Assembly: GCA_045631525.1 (NCBI GenBank)
Contig: JAZQUY010000005.1
Location: 11,562-75,561, forward strand
Source of the DNA: SIG440 sp045631525
GTDB lineage: Bacteria; Bacillota; Clostridia; Monoglobales; Monoglobaceae
Length of the DNA stretch: 64,000 nt
Direction of reading: 5' to 3'
This document shows positions 41,417 to 50,531 of the stretch, piece by piece. Numbering within the stretch: position 1 is the stretch's first letter; each line of letters begins with the position of its first letter. The notes under the pieces are model-generated. The model was not told where the DNA came from and made no database searches. It worked only from the letters and a program-made list of their open reading frames with translations. The translations under genes and the position numbers were made by a program.

Positions 41417-42949
41417 TTAATTAAAAAATTTCTTATCAAGAGCACGATACTGTATGGTTTCAGCAATATGCTCCGCCTCAATATTTTCGCTTTCTGCAAG
41501 GTCAGCTATGGTCCTTGCAACTTTTAAAATGCGATTGTGAGCCCTTGCACTCATGCCAAGTGCCTCAAATGCTTGTTTAAGAAGAGCATTTGCATCTTCT
41601 CCCAAAACACAATATTTGCTCATAAGTTCAGGAGTAAGCTGGCTGTTGGCAAAAATCCCAAGACCCCTATATCTTTCTGTCTGGATTTTTCTTGCTCTGT
41701 CAACTCTTTTCTTTATCTCCTCAGAGCTTTCACCCTTTTCTTTGGTTTCAAGCTCATCATATTTCACCGACGGAACCTCAATGTGCAGGTCAATTCTGTC
41801 AAGAAGCGGTCCGCTGATTTTTCCCATATATTTCATTATCTGGGACTGTGAACAACTGCACTCACGCACGTTATCCCCATAATACCCGCAAGGACATGGA
41901 TTCATGGAAGCCACCAGCATAACATTTGACGGATATGTAGCAGTTCCGCCTGAACGTGTTATGGTAATCTCCCCATCCTCAAGGGGCTGACGCATAGCCT
42001 CAAGGGCATCCCGACGGAATTCAGGAAGCTCATCCATAAACAGCACACCATTATGCGAAAGGCTGATTTCTCCAGGCCTTGGATTTGACCCACCACCCGA
42101 AAGTCCCACTGACGAAATTGTATGATGTGGGTGCCTGAAAGGACGCTCTGAAATAAGCGGACTGTTTGACGAAAGATTCCCTGCAATGCTGTGAATTTTT
42201 GTAACCTCCAAGGACTCTTCAAAGGTAAGGTCCGGAAGAATTGACGGTATCCGCTTTGCTATCATTGTTTTACCTGACCCAGGAGGCCCAATCATCAAAA
42301 CATTATGTCCGCCTGCTGCCGCCACCTCAAGTGCTCTTTTCACATAAAGCTGACCCTTTACTTCGGCAAAATCATATTTTTCCTTTTCTGTATCTTTGAG
42401 AAGCTCGTCTATATCAACAATAGTTGGATTTATAATTTTTTTGGCAATAAAATGCTCTAAGATTTCGCAAAGGTTTTTGACCCCAAACACCTCAACGCCC
42501 TTGACAACTGCCGCTTCTTTGGCATTTTCAATGGGCAGAAAAACCGTCTTTATTCCCTTTTGATATGCTGAAATAACCATGGGAAGAACACCATTCACGC
42601 GTCTTAAGTCACCATTCAGCGAAAGCTCACCCAAGAAAACTGCATCCTGACCAATTTTTGCATCCATCTGGTCAGACGCCGCAAGAATTCCAAGAGCAAT
42701 GGGCAAATCAAAGTGCGCCCCCTCTTTCTTTATATCAGCAGGTGCCAGATTGACGGTAATCCGCTTTGATGGAAAGGTAAGCCCCGAGTTCTTAATAGCC
42801 GCACGGATTCTCTCTTTTGATTCCTTTACCGCCGCATCGGGAAGCCCCACTATATCAAAGCCTGGAAGCCCATTTGAAATATCTGTCTCAACATCCACAA
42901 TATATCCGTCAATACCGCAAAGCGCGGTGCTTTTGTGCATTGAAATCAT
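41417..42949 (-). CDS. YifB/ComM-family Mg-chelatase-like AAA ATPase
   Basis: A 510-residue protein. The N-terminal Lon-like domain (~1-170) starts 'STALCGIDGYIVDVETD' and has 'LPGFDIVGLPDAAVKESKER'. The AAA module has Walker A 'GPPGSGKTMIAKRI' (~219) and 'GVLFMDELPEF'. The C-terminal Mg-chelatase domain has 'NPCPCGYYGD'. ComM is a DNA branch-migration helicase in Gram-negatives; its role in Clostridia is not known. Start ATG with GGAG 7 bases before. In operon with rlmB and trmL. Confidence 0.9.
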   Translation of the reverse strand: MISMHKSTALCGIDGYIVDVETDISNGLPGFDIVGLPDAAVKESKERIRAAIKNSGLTFPSKRITVNLAPADIKKEGAHFDLPIALGILAASDQMDAKIGQDAVFLGELSLNGDLRRVNGVLPMVISAYQKGIKTVFLPIENAKEAAVVKGVEVFGVKNLCEILEHFIAKKIINPTIVDIDELLKDTEKEKYDFAEVKGQLYVKRALEVAAAGGHNVLMIGPPGSGKTMIAKRIPSILPDLTFEESLEVTKIHSIAGNLSSNSPLISERPFRHPHHTISSVGLSGGGSNPRPGEISLSHNGVLFMDELPEFRRDALEAMRQPLEDGEITITRSGGTATYPSNVMLVASMNPCPCGYYGDNVRECSCSQSQIMKYMGKISGPLLDRIDLHIEVPSVKYDELETKEKGESSEEIKKRVDRARKIQTERYRGLGIFANSQLTPELMSKYCVLGEDANALLKQAFEALGMSARAHNRILKVARTIADLAESENIEAEHIAETIQYRALDKKFFN

Positions 42950-42961
42950 TATCTTTCTCCT

Positions 42962-43702
42962 CTATTTTTTAGCTTCTCTCTGTCTTACCGCCTCATACAT
43001 TATGACTCCGGCAGCAACAGACGCATTCAGGGATTCTGCTTTTCCAAGCATCGGGATTTTAACAAGAAAATCGCATTTCTCGCGAGTTAAGCGACTCATT
43101 CCCTCGCCCTCGCTACCAATAACGATACCTATTGCACCATTCATATCACAGTCATAAATCGGCATACTACCCTCAAGTGCAGTGCCAACAATCCAAAGGC
43201 CTTTTTCTTTCAGGTTTTCAATGCACGCACATACATTTGTACATCTTGCAACCAATGTATGTTCAAGTGCCCCCGCCGCAACCTTTGCAACAGTCGAGGT
43301 AAGCCCAACACTTCGGTTCTTTGGAATAATCACCCCGTGTGCCCCCGCCGCATTTGCCGTTCTTATTATGCTTCCAAGATTGTGTGGGTCAGAAAGATTT
43401 TCAGCAATTATAATAAAAGGCTTTTCGCATCGGCGTTCAGCTAAGCCAAGTATATCTTCAATCGAAGAATAACTGTGCACAGCAGCAAGTGCCAGAACCC
43501 CCTGATGATTTCCGCCCTCGGACAGTTCGTCAAGCTTTGCTTTTCCCACCATGGTATAACGTATACCACGTTTTTTCGCAGCAGCCGTAACTTGCGCAAG
43601 CCTTGAATGTCTCGCCCCGTCCTGAATAAAAATTTTATCTATTTCTCTTCCTGAATTCAGTGCTTCAAGCACAGGATTTGTGCCAAAAATCTTATCTTCC
43701 AT
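42962..43702 (-). CDS. rlmB: 23S rRNA (guanosine-2'-O-)-methyltransferase RlmB
   Basis: A 246-residue SPOUT enzyme. The N-terminal domain ('GTNPVLEALNSGREIDKIFI') binds substrate RNA. The C-terminal SpoU knot has 'NLSDPHNLGSIIRTANAAGAHG' (key NLSDPHNLGSI), 'IGIVIGSEGEGMSRLTRE' and 'IPMLGKAESLNASVAAGVI'. It methylates G2251 of 23S rRNA. It heads the long minus operon and has a promoter just upstream. Confidence 0.92.
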   Translation of the reverse strand: MEDKIFGTNPVLEALNSGREIDKIFIQDGARHSRLAQVTAAAKKRGIRYTMVGKAKLDELSEGGNHQGVLALAAVHSYSSIEDILGLAERRCEKPFIIIAENLSDPHNLGSIIRTANAAGAHGVIIPKNRSVGLTSTVAKVAAGALEHTLVARCTNVCACIENLKEKGLWIVGTALEGSMPIYDCDMNGAIGIVIGSEGEGMSRLTREKCDFLVKIPMLGKAESLNASVAAGVIMYEAVRQREAKK

Positions 43703-43745
43703 ATCAAATTCTCCGGTTTCATTTACACATACTTATACAGTTTTA

Positions 43746-43774
43746 ATTTTAACATATTTTGCATCAAAACGCAA
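43746..43774 (-). promoter_or_regulatory. Promoter of the rlmB operon
   Basis: On the minus strand TTGCGT (43769-43774), 17 bases, TAAAAT (43746-43751) with an extended TGn. Drives rlmB-yifB-trmL and perhaps on to dut. Confidence 0.6.
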
Positions 43775-43847
43775 TAAAAATTTGCTTCTGCTTTCCAAAA
43801 AAACCGTATTCTCCTTTTATCGACATATTCTTTATACCAAAACCCTC

Positions 43848-43876
43848 TTGACCAAAACACAAAAATGATGTATTAT
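43848..43876 (+). promoter_or_regulatory. Promoter of the asp23-fakA-recG cluster
   Basis: TTGACC (43848-43853), 17 bases, TATTAT (43871-43876), about 75 bases before the start codon. Confidence 0.6.
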
Positions 43877-43949
43877 ATATTTTGTAAAGTTGTGTAAAAA
43901 TAACTTAAATATTTGATTCAAAACCCAAGTGTCTACAGGAGGTTTAAAC

Positions 43950-44300
43950 ATGAGTGCTGAAATCAAAAATGACAAAGGCATTATAAATATCTCAAACACA
44001 GTTATCGCGAACCTTGCCGGCTACGTTGCCACCCAGTGCTATGGTGTTGTTGGTATGTGTTCACAAAGCAGCAAGGACGGCATCGCAAAGCTTCTCAAAA
44101 AGGAAAACCTTGACAAAGGCGTCAAGGTTAAAGCCAGCGGCAGCGTCATCGAAATTTCTCTGCACGTTATTGTGGAATACGGTCTCAATATCGGCACAAT
44201 CGGTGAAACAATACGCAGCAATGTTAAATATAACGTAGAAAAAATGACCGGTATGGAGGTTTCCTCCGTACGTGTAAACGTAGAAAGTGTCCGTGTTTAA
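43950..44300 (+). CDS. Asp23/Gls24-family envelope stress response protein
   Basis: A 116-residue protein of the Asp23 family. It contains 'GIINISNTVIANLAGYVATQ', 'GVVGMCSQSSKDGIAK', 'EISLHVIVEYGLNIGTIGE' and 'VNVESVRV' typical of the YloU subgroup next to fakA. Asp23 proteins are linked to the membrane and envelope stress, but the exact role is unclear. AGGAGG seven bases upstream of ATG 43950. Order asp23-fakA-recG as in other Firmicutes. Confidence 0.9.
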   Translation: MSAEIKNDKGIINISNTVIANLAGYVATQCYGVVGMCSQSSKDGIAKLLKKENLDKGVKVKASGSVIEISLHVIVEYGLNIGTIGETIRSNVKYNVEKMTGMEVSSVRVNVESVRV

Positions 44301-44327
44301 TCTTTCATAATTTACGAGGTGGATTAA

Positions 44328-45965
44328 ATGAACAATTTAGATATATCAATGCTCCGGCTGATGATAGCGTCAGCTGCAGCAAATTTAAGAAATAACCGTA
44401 AGCTCATTGACGACCTGAACATCTTCCCCGTTCCCGACGGTGACACAGGCACAAATATGAGTCTTACATTCAGCGGTGCAACAAGTCAGACTCTTACCGA
44501 AAGCACAGAACATTGCGGCAAGCTTCTTTCAAAGCTGGCATCGGCATCTCTTCGAAACGCAAGAGGAAACTCCGGCGTTATCCTTTCACAGATTATCCGT
44601 GGCTTTTCAAAAGCCGTTGAAAACAAAGAAACCCTTGACATTTTGAGTCTCAAGGATGCATTGGTTTCAGCAAAGACCACTGCATACCGTGCGGTTATGA
44701 AGCCCACCGAGGGTACAATTCTTACTGTAATCCGTGAAATGTCTGAATTTGCCGAAGAAAGTTATTCAGCGTTTGACGACTTGGGCAAGTTTTTGCGTGC
44801 AGTTTTGGAGGCCGGTGAACTGAGTCTCAAAGGCACCACCGAGCTTCTTCCTGCCCTCAAAAAAGCAGGAGTTGTGGACGCTGGCGGAAAAGGTCTTGTC
44901 ACCATTTTTGAAGGCGCAGTTTTTGCTTTTGAAAACGGCAGCGCAATAGAAAGCATGGACAAAACAGAAGCTGTTTCTTCGGCTCCAAAAACAACCGAAA
45001 CTGCAGATATAAAATATCTTTACTGTACAGAATTCATCATCAACAAAACTTCCGACCGCCAGATTACACAGTTCCGCACAGCGATTTCCGACAAGGGCGA
45101 CTGTATGCTGGTTATTGACGACGAAGAAATTGTAAAAGTTCACATTCACACAAACCACCCCGGATTTGTGTTGGAACAAGCAATAAAACTTGGTGAACTG
45201 ACAAATCTCAAGATTGACAATATGAAATATCAGCACGAAGAAAAACTTGATAGTGCTGACACCCCTGAAGAGAAACCTGCCAAAGAAGAAGCAAAACCCG
45301 AACCCGAAAAACGTTATGGTTTTGCAGCGGTTTCAGCAGGCAGCGGTCTTTCCGAAATTTTTAAGTCCCTTGGTGTAGACCAGATTATCGAGGGCGGACA
45401 GACTATGAATCCAAGCACTCAGGACATTTTGAGTGCTGTTGAAAAAATTCCTGCTGAGGTGGTTTACATTCTGCCAAACAACAAAAATATTATTCTTGCG
45501 GCAGAGCAGGTTGATCCACTTACAGACAAACAGGTTATTGTAATTCCAACCATAAATATCCCACAGGGCATCAATGCTTTGATGGGCTTTGATGAGGGGA
45601 TGGAGCCCTCAGATAACACCGCCGCTATGATTGAAATGACCGAATTTGTTTCTTGCGGTCAGGTTACCTTTGCGGCTCGTGACACCGTACTTGACGGGAA
45701 GGAAATAAAGCTCGGCGATTGCCTTGGTGTAAACGGCAAAGAAATTACCGCTGTCACAAAAACACCTGAGGATGCAGCATTTGAGCTTTGTACCCAGATG
45801 ACAAACGACGAAAGCGGCGTTATCACCGTTTATTATGGCGAGGAAACAAAGAAAGAAGACGCAGACCGCCTGATATCAAAGCTTGAAAGCGAATTTTCAG
45901 ATATGGATATTTCCCTTTGCTATGGTGGTCAGCCAGTTTATTACTATATCATTTCGGTTGAATAA
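44328..45965 (+). CDS. fakA: Fatty acid kinase FakA (DAK2 domain protein, YloV)
   Basis: A 545-residue protein. The N-terminal DhaL/DAK2 domain (~1-200) has 'LNIFPVPDGDTGTNMSLTF', binding ATP-Mg, and 'LRNARGNSGVILSQIIRG'. The middle domain has 'YCTEFIINKTSDRQITQF' and the C-terminal DegV-like domain, 'EGGQTMNPSTQDILSAVEK'. FakA phosphorylates fatty acids carried by FakB (DegV) proteins. GAGGT before ATG. A DegV/FakB candidate lies 3.4 kb away on the other strand. A long linker of Glu/Lys/Pro (~310-330) separates domains. Confidence 0.92.
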   Translation: MNNLDISMLRLMIASAAANLRNNRKLIDDLNIFPVPDGDTGTNMSLTFSGATSQTLTESTEHCGKLLSKLASASLRNARGNSGVILSQIIRGFSKAVENKETLDILSLKDALVSAKTTAYRAVMKPTEGTILTVIREMSEFAEESYSAFDDLGKFLRAVLEAGELSLKGTTELLPALKKAGVVDAGGKGLVTIFEGAVFAFENGSAIESMDKTEAVSSAPKTTETADIKYLYCTEFIINKTSDRQITQFRTAISDKGDCMLVIDDEEIVKVHIHTNHPGFVLEQAIKLGELTNLKIDNMKYQHEEKLDSADTPEEKPAKEEAKPEPEKRYGFAAVSAGSGLSEIFKSLGVDQIIEGGQTMNPSTQDILSAVEKIPAEVVYILPNNKNIILAAEQVDPLTDKQVIVIPTINIPQGINALMGFDEGMEPSDNTAAMIEMTEFVSCGQVTFAARDTVLDGKEIKLGDCLGVNGKEITAVTKTPEDAAFELCTQMTNDESGVITVYYGEETKKEDADRLISKLESEFSDMDISLCYGGQPVYYYIISVE

Positions 45966-45980
45966 AATCGGAGAACACTT

Positions 45981-48035
45981 ATGAAACCACAAACAAGCAT
46001 ACAGTATCTTAAAGGTATCGGCGAAGCCCGTGCCAAGCTCTTTGCAAGGCTTGGCATAGAAACTGTGGGCGATTTGCTCTTTCACTTCCCTCGTCAGCTT
46101 GAAGACCGTCGTGAAATCAAGGCTATTGCTGACCTTATGGACGGTGAAACTGTATGCGTTATGGCAAGTCTTGCAAGTGAAATAAAGTCTTACCGCAAGG
46201 GAAGACGTATGTCTGTTACTCGTGTTATGGTAAGCGATGGCAGCGACCTTCTCAGGCTTAGTTGGTTCAATGCACCCTATATTTCCGCAACTCTTTCTAG
46301 AGGTGCGGAATTTGCTTTTTACGGAAAAGCCGTATTCCGCGGCAGGCACTTTGAAATGGTAAATCCCGTGGTTGAAGAAGCATCAAGCATAATGACCAAA
46401 ACCGGAAAAATACTTCCGGTCTATCCCTCTACCGCAGGGCTCTCCCAAACCCATATCCGGAATGCAGTTAGCTTGGCACTTTCAGAGTTAGAGTGCACTT
46501 TCCCCGACATAATTCCAGAAGATATAAGAACTCGTTATGGGTTTAAAAATGTTATGGAATCACTTTCCGACATTCACAATCCAAAGACCTTTGAGGATTT
46601 TGAAACCGCCCGTCAGCGTTTTGCTTTTGAGGAATTTCTTATTTTACAATGCGGCATTCGGCTTTTAGGAAATGAACGCAAAAACTATTATGCAACTCCT
46701 GTAAAAGATGTAAAATGCATCAAAGACTTTGCCGAAAAGCTTCCTTTTGAGTTGACAAATGCCCAAAAGAGAGTAATAAACGAAATCTCTTCGGATATTC
46801 AAAAACCCACTCCAATGAACAGACTCATTCAGGGTGATGTCGGCTCAGGAAAAACCATTGTAGCAGCAGCAGCGATGTACGCCGCCGCAAAAAACGGCTA
46901 CCAGGCTGTGCTTATGGCTCCTACTGAAATTCTGGCAAGCCAGCATTTCAAAAATCTCAAAGCCCTTTTCTCACAATTTGGCTTTGAAACGGTTTTGCTT
47001 CACAGCGGACTTTCCGCCCCTGAAAAACGCGAGGCAAAGAAAAAAATCGCAGATGGCACAGCACAAATAATCATTGGTACTCACTCCCTTATTTCAAAGG
47101 ATGTCACATTTAAAAATGTCGCTTTAGTAATCACCGACGAACAACATCGATTTGGCGTTCGTCAGCGCCTTTCCCTCACCGAAAAGGGTCTGGGGGCACA
47201 CACTCTGGTTATGACAGCCACACCAATCCCAAGAACTTTATCCCTCATTCTTTACGGCGACCTTGACATCTCAGTGATTGACGAGCTTCCACCGGGAAGA
47301 AAGCCTATTGAAACCTATGCAGTGGGCGAAAAAATGCGCAAACGTGTTTTTTCATTCCTACGCAAAAATATAACCGCAGGCAGGCAAGCCTACATGGTCT
47401 GCCCTCTTATCGAAGAATCCGAAGTCTTAACAGCAAAATCAGCCGTTGAATATGTCGAAAAGCTCCGCACTAATATCTTTCCCGACCTTAAAATCGAGGT
47501 TATGCACGGAAAACTAAAAAGCACTGAGCGTCAAGACATAATGAGCCGTTTTTCAAAGGGTGAAATCGATATCCTTGTTTCCACCACAGTGATTGAAGTG
47601 GGTGTCGATGTTCCCAATGCCTCTATTATGATTATCGAAAACGCCGAGCGTTTTGGTCTTTCACAGCTTCATCAGCTCAGGGGCAGAATTGGACGAGGCG
47701 AGCATTCTTCTTATTGCATAATGTTTTCAAATGGCGGCGACATCGCAAAAGAACGTATGAAAATTATGTGCAAAACCTCTGACGGCTTCAAAATCTCGGA
47801 AAAGGACTTGGAGCTTCGCGGTCCCGGTGAGTTTTTTGGAATTCGTCAGCACGGTCTGCCTGAGCTTAAAGTTTCAAACCTCTCCACCGATATGCACCTC
47901 CTCGCCCTTGCCAAAACAGTCGCAGACGAGTTGCTATCCGAAGACAAAACCCTGGATAGTCCCAAAAACCAGGCGCTTTCAACACAAATTTTCAAGCGTT
48001 TTTCCGAAGTTTCAGAAAACGGAATACTTAACTAA
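45981..48035 (+). CDS. recG: ATP-dependent DNA helicase RecG
   Basis: A 684-residue helicase that reverses stalled replication forks. The OB wedge domain lies at ~50-150. Helicase motifs are Walker A 'GDVGSGKTIVAAAAMYA' (~285), 'DEQHRFGV' (~386), 'VMTATPIPRTLSL', 'STTVIEVGVDVP' and 'QLHQLRGRIGRG'. The C-terminal 'DLELRGPGEFFGIRQHG' is diagnostic for RecG. GGAG before ATG. Normal length. Ends at a strong terminator. Confidence 0.96.
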   Translation: MKPQTSIQYLKGIGEARAKLFARLGIETVGDLLFHFPRQLEDRREIKAIADLMDGETVCVMASLASEIKSYRKGRRMSVTRVMVSDGSDLLRLSWFNAPYISATLSRGAEFAFYGKAVFRGRHFEMVNPVVEEASSIMTKTGKILPVYPSTAGLSQTHIRNAVSLALSELECTFPDIIPEDIRTRYGFKNVMESLSDIHNPKTFEDFETARQRFAFEEFLILQCGIRLLGNERKNYYATPVKDVKCIKDFAEKLPFELTNAQKRVINEISSDIQKPTPMNRLIQGDVGSGKTIVAAAAMYAAAKNGYQAVLMAPTEILASQHFKNLKALFSQFGFETVLLHSGLSAPEKREAKKKIADGTAQIIIGTHSLISKDVTFKNVALVITDEQHRFGVRQRLSLTEKGLGAHTLVMTATPIPRTLSLILYGDLDISVIDELPPGRKPIETYAVGEKMRKRVFSFLRKNITAGRQAYMVCPLIEESEVLTAKSAVEYVEKLRTNIFPDLKIEVMHGKLKSTERQDIMSRFSKGEIDILVSTTVIEVGVDVPNASIMIIENAERFGLSQLHQLRGRIGRGEHSSYCIMFSNGGDIAKERMKIMCKTSDGFKISEKDLELRGPGEFFGIRQHGLPELKVSNLSTDMHLLALAKTVADELLSEDKTLDSPKNQALSTQIFKRFSEVSENGILN

Positions 48036-48051
48036 TAAACATCAAAAACAC

Positions 48052-48083
48052 AAAACCGGTCAGGCAAATACCTGACCGGTTTT
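48052..48083. terminator. Bidirectional terminator after recG and the TPR gene
   Basis: 13-bp stem AAAACCGGTCAGG / CCTGACCGGTTTT with a 6-base loop and T-run. Confidence 0.85.
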
Positions 48084-48099
48084 TTCTTTACTAAAAAAG

Positions 48100-48834
48100 T
48101 TATCCTTGTTTTATTTCCTCAAGAAGCTTTTTAACATCTTCCTTTTGCAAAACGCTGAGGAAAGTGAACTTTTTATCCAGTGATTTTTCAATCAACTCAA
48201 TGCCCCTCTCTTTTTCACCCTTCTTCACAAGAAGCTGCCCATAGCCATAATATGGTTCAGGAAAGTGTGGCTCTTTTTCAAGAAGCTTTTCATAAAGCTC
48301 TGATGCCTTTTCGGTGTCACCATAAAGAGCATATGATTCTGCAAGATTATCCATAATAATCATATCGTCCTGATTATATTCAAAGGCTTCCTTATTGAAG
48401 TCAAGCGCCCGCCTTGCGTCACCCTTTAAAACATACATAAGCCCTAAGTTCTGATAAAGATTTGTGGTTTTAAAATCAACCATAGCCTCTTCTGTCATTT
48501 CAATAGCAGTATCAAGGTCTCCGCTTTTCCATTCAGCAATAGCAAGCATAGACTTTATACGTTTCTTCATAGGCGGTTTTTTTGCACAAAGAGATGCACG
48601 CACGAGAATATCCTTTGCAAATTGAAGCTGACCATCCCGAAGCAGCAAATAGCCATAATACATAAGGCTTGCATCACGAAGTTTTCCTATACGGTTGGCA
48701 ATAGCATGAAGACGAAGCGACCCCGCAAGGTCACCCTTTTGAAACTTAATTCTGGCAAAAAACGCCATAAGCTCTGCACGCCTCGCAACAATAAGCACCA
48801 CCAAAGCAGCAAAAGTTATTAACGCAAAAAACAT
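48100..48834 (-). CDS. Membrane-anchored TPR-repeat protein
   Basis: A 244-residue protein with an N-terminal membrane helix ('FFALITFAALVVLIVA'), then about five tetratricopeptide-like repeats from ~25 to 220 ('LYQNLGLMYVLKGDARRALD', 'DNLAESYALYGDTEKASELY', 'GYGQLLVKKGEKERGIELI'). Such repeats bind protein partners; the specific partner is unknown. ATG 48834 is favoured as AAAGGG is 8 bases before it. It lies close behind asnS on the minus strand. Confidence 0.75.
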   Translation of the reverse strand: MFFALITFAALVVLIVARRAELMAFFARIKFQKGDLAGSLRLHAIANRIGKLRDASLMYYGYLLLRDGQLQFAKDILVRASLCAKKPPMKKRIKSMLAIAEWKSGDLDTAIEMTEEAMVDFKTTNLYQNLGLMYVLKGDARRALDFNKEAFEYNQDDMIIMDNLAESYALYGDTEKASELYEKLLEKEPHFPEPYYGYGQLLVKKGEKERGIELIEKSLDKKFTFLSVLQKEDVKKLLEEIKQG

Positions 48835-48846
48835 CAAAATCACCCT

Positions 48847-50229
48847 TTAACCCAGATTGTTTACTGTTCTTGGATAAGGCAAAACGTCACGGATATTACC
48901 CATACCGGTAAGATACATAACAGCTCTTTCAAAACCAAGGCCAAAGCCTGCGTGCTTTGTTCCGCCATAACGGCGAAGGTCAAGGTAATGACCATAATCA
49001 GCTGTATCAAGTCCCACTTCTTCCATTCTCTTAAGAAGAACATCCATACGTTCTTCTCTTTGGCTTCCGCCGATGATTTCACCAATTCCCGGAACAAGAC
49101 AGTCCATAGCAGCAACAGTCTTGCCGTCATCATTGAGTCGCATATAGAAAGCCTTGATTTCCTTTGGATAATCGGTAACAAACACCGGTTTTTTGAACAC
49201 TTCCTCTGTGAGATAGCGCTCGTGTTCGGTCTGGAGGTCAATTCCCCATTTAACAGGATATTCAAATTCCTTTCCACTGTTTTTAAGGATTTCAACCGCT
49301 TCGGTATAAGTAACGTGACCAAACTCATTTTCAAGAATGTTATTAAGTCTTTCAATAAGACCCTTATCAACAAAGTTATTGAAAAATTCCATTTCCTCAG
49401 GTGCATTGTCAAGAACATAGCGGATTACAAATTTCAGCATATCCTCAGCAAGTGCCATATCGTCTTTAAGGTCTGCAAAAGCAATTTCAGGCTCAATCAT
49501 CCAGAATTCTGCCGCATGACGTGTTGTATTTGAGTTTTCTGCTCTGAATGTTGGACCAAAGGTATAAATATCTCCAAATGCCATAGAGAAGGTTTCGCCT
49601 TCAAGCTGACCGCTTACGGTGAGGGATGTTTCTCTATTGAAGAAATCTTTTGAATAATCAATCTTTCCATCCTCTGTCTTTGGCAGATTTTCCATGTCAA
49701 GTGTGGTAACACGGAACATTTCGCCTGCACCCTCACAGTCACTTCCCGTAATAAGCGGAGTATGAACATACACAAAGCCACGTCCATTGAAGAACTTGTG
49801 AATAGCATAAGCAATCACAGAGCGTACGCGGAACACCGCAGAAAATGTGTTTGTTCTTGCTCTGAGGTGGGGAATTGTCCTTAGATACTCAAAAGAATGC
49901 CTTTTCTTCTGGAGAGGATAATCAGGTGTGCTCTCACCCTCAACCAACACGCTTTCGGCTTTGATTTCAAAGGGCTGTTTCGCATCAGGGGTAAGCACCA
50001 ATGTTCCCTCAACTCTCACAGAGGCACCTACATTCAACTTGCAAAGCTCCTGGAAGTTTGAAAGCTTTTCTTCCTCGATAACAACCTGAATATTTTTAAA
50101 GAAAGACCCGTCATTCAGTTCAATAAAGCCAAAGCTTTTTGATGCACGAAGAGTTCTCACCCAGCCGTTTATGCCGACCATCTTTCCCCCCAAGTCATTT
50201 GATTTCAAAAATACTTCTTTAATTTTCAT
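48847..50229 (-). CDS. asnS: Asparaginyl-tRNA synthetase
   Basis: A 460-residue class II synthetase. The N-terminal OB domain has 'VGINGWVRTLRASKSFGFI'. Catalytic motifs are motif 1 'HKFFNGRGFVYVHTPLI', motif 2 with 'TFRAENSNTTRHAAEFWM', and motif 3 'HAGFGLGFERAVMYL' near the C-terminus. 'SQREERMDVL' is typical for AsnRS. A sigma-A promoter lies upstream and no T-box was found. Normal length. Confidence 0.96.
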   Translation of the reverse strand: MKIKEVFLKSNDLGGKMVGINGWVRTLRASKSFGFIELNDGSFFKNIQVVIEEEKLSNFQELCKLNVGASVRVEGTLVLTPDAKQPFEIKAESVLVEGESTPDYPLQKKRHSFEYLRTIPHLRARTNTFSAVFRVRSVIAYAIHKFFNGRGFVYVHTPLITGSDCEGAGEMFRVTTLDMENLPKTEDGKIDYSKDFFNRETSLTVSGQLEGETFSMAFGDIYTFGPTFRAENSNTTRHAAEFWMIEPEIAFADLKDDMALAEDMLKFVIRYVLDNAPEEMEFFNNFVDKGLIERLNNILENEFGHVTYTEAVEILKNSGKEFEYPVKWGIDLQTEHERYLTEEVFKKPVFVTDYPKEIKAFYMRLNDDGKTVAAMDCLVPGIGEIIGGSQREERMDVLLKRMEEVGLDTADYGHYLDLRRYGGTKHAGFGLGFERAVMYLTGMGNIRDVLPYPRTVNNLG

Positions 50230-50272
50230 TCAAAAAACCATCCTTAACTGTAAAAACGAAATTCTAGCTTAT

Positions 50273-50301
50273 ATTATACAGAATATTTTCCTAAAAATCA
50301 A
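50273..50301 (-). promoter_or_regulatory. Promoter of asnS
   Basis: On the minus strand TTGATT (50296-50301), 17 bases, TATAAT (50273-50278). Confidence 0.6.
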
Positions 50302-50358
50302 CCATAATATGTATATATATTAAATCTTTTTCCAAAAAACATTAAAAGGGGAGTTTTT

Positions 50359-50505
50359 ATGAAATTCATAACCACAACCATAACTCACACCCAACAGGAA
50401 GTGTGGGAAGAAATTCAGCCCGAACCCGACACTCCCACATCGCAAAAATCCCCCTTTCCCTCATACGCCGAAACAGTTCAAAAAGAGAAACGCAAAAGGA
50501 AGTAA
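50359..50505 (+). CDS. 48-residue basic-tailed protein of unknown function
   Basis: An ATG with AGGGGAG seven bases upstream opens a 48-codon frame between the divergent asnS and a convergent gene. The product starts MKFITTTITHTQQE, has an acidic/proline middle (IQPEPDTPTSQKSP) and ends KEKRKRK. It is followed directly by a perfect 28-bp palindromic terminator, so it looks like an independent single-gene unit. No relative was recognised. A role cannot be assigned; the basic tail could contact nucleic acid or membrane. Confidence 0.6.
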   Translation: MKFITTTITHTQQEVWEEIQPEPDTPTSQKSPFPSYAETVQKEKRKRK

Positions 50506-50531
50506 AAGGATGCACCCGGGTGCATCCTTTT
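50504..50531. terminator. 28-bp perfect palindrome, bidirectional terminator
   Basis: AAAAGGATGCACCC / GGGTGCATCCTTTT with no extra loop bases. It begins within the stop codon of the 48-residue ORF and overlaps the stop of the YycI-like gene on the minus strand. Confidence 0.8.

Noticed and set aside
50230..50358. T-box before asnS
   Set aside because: Leader of about 40 bases with no stem-loop or specifier-like structure.
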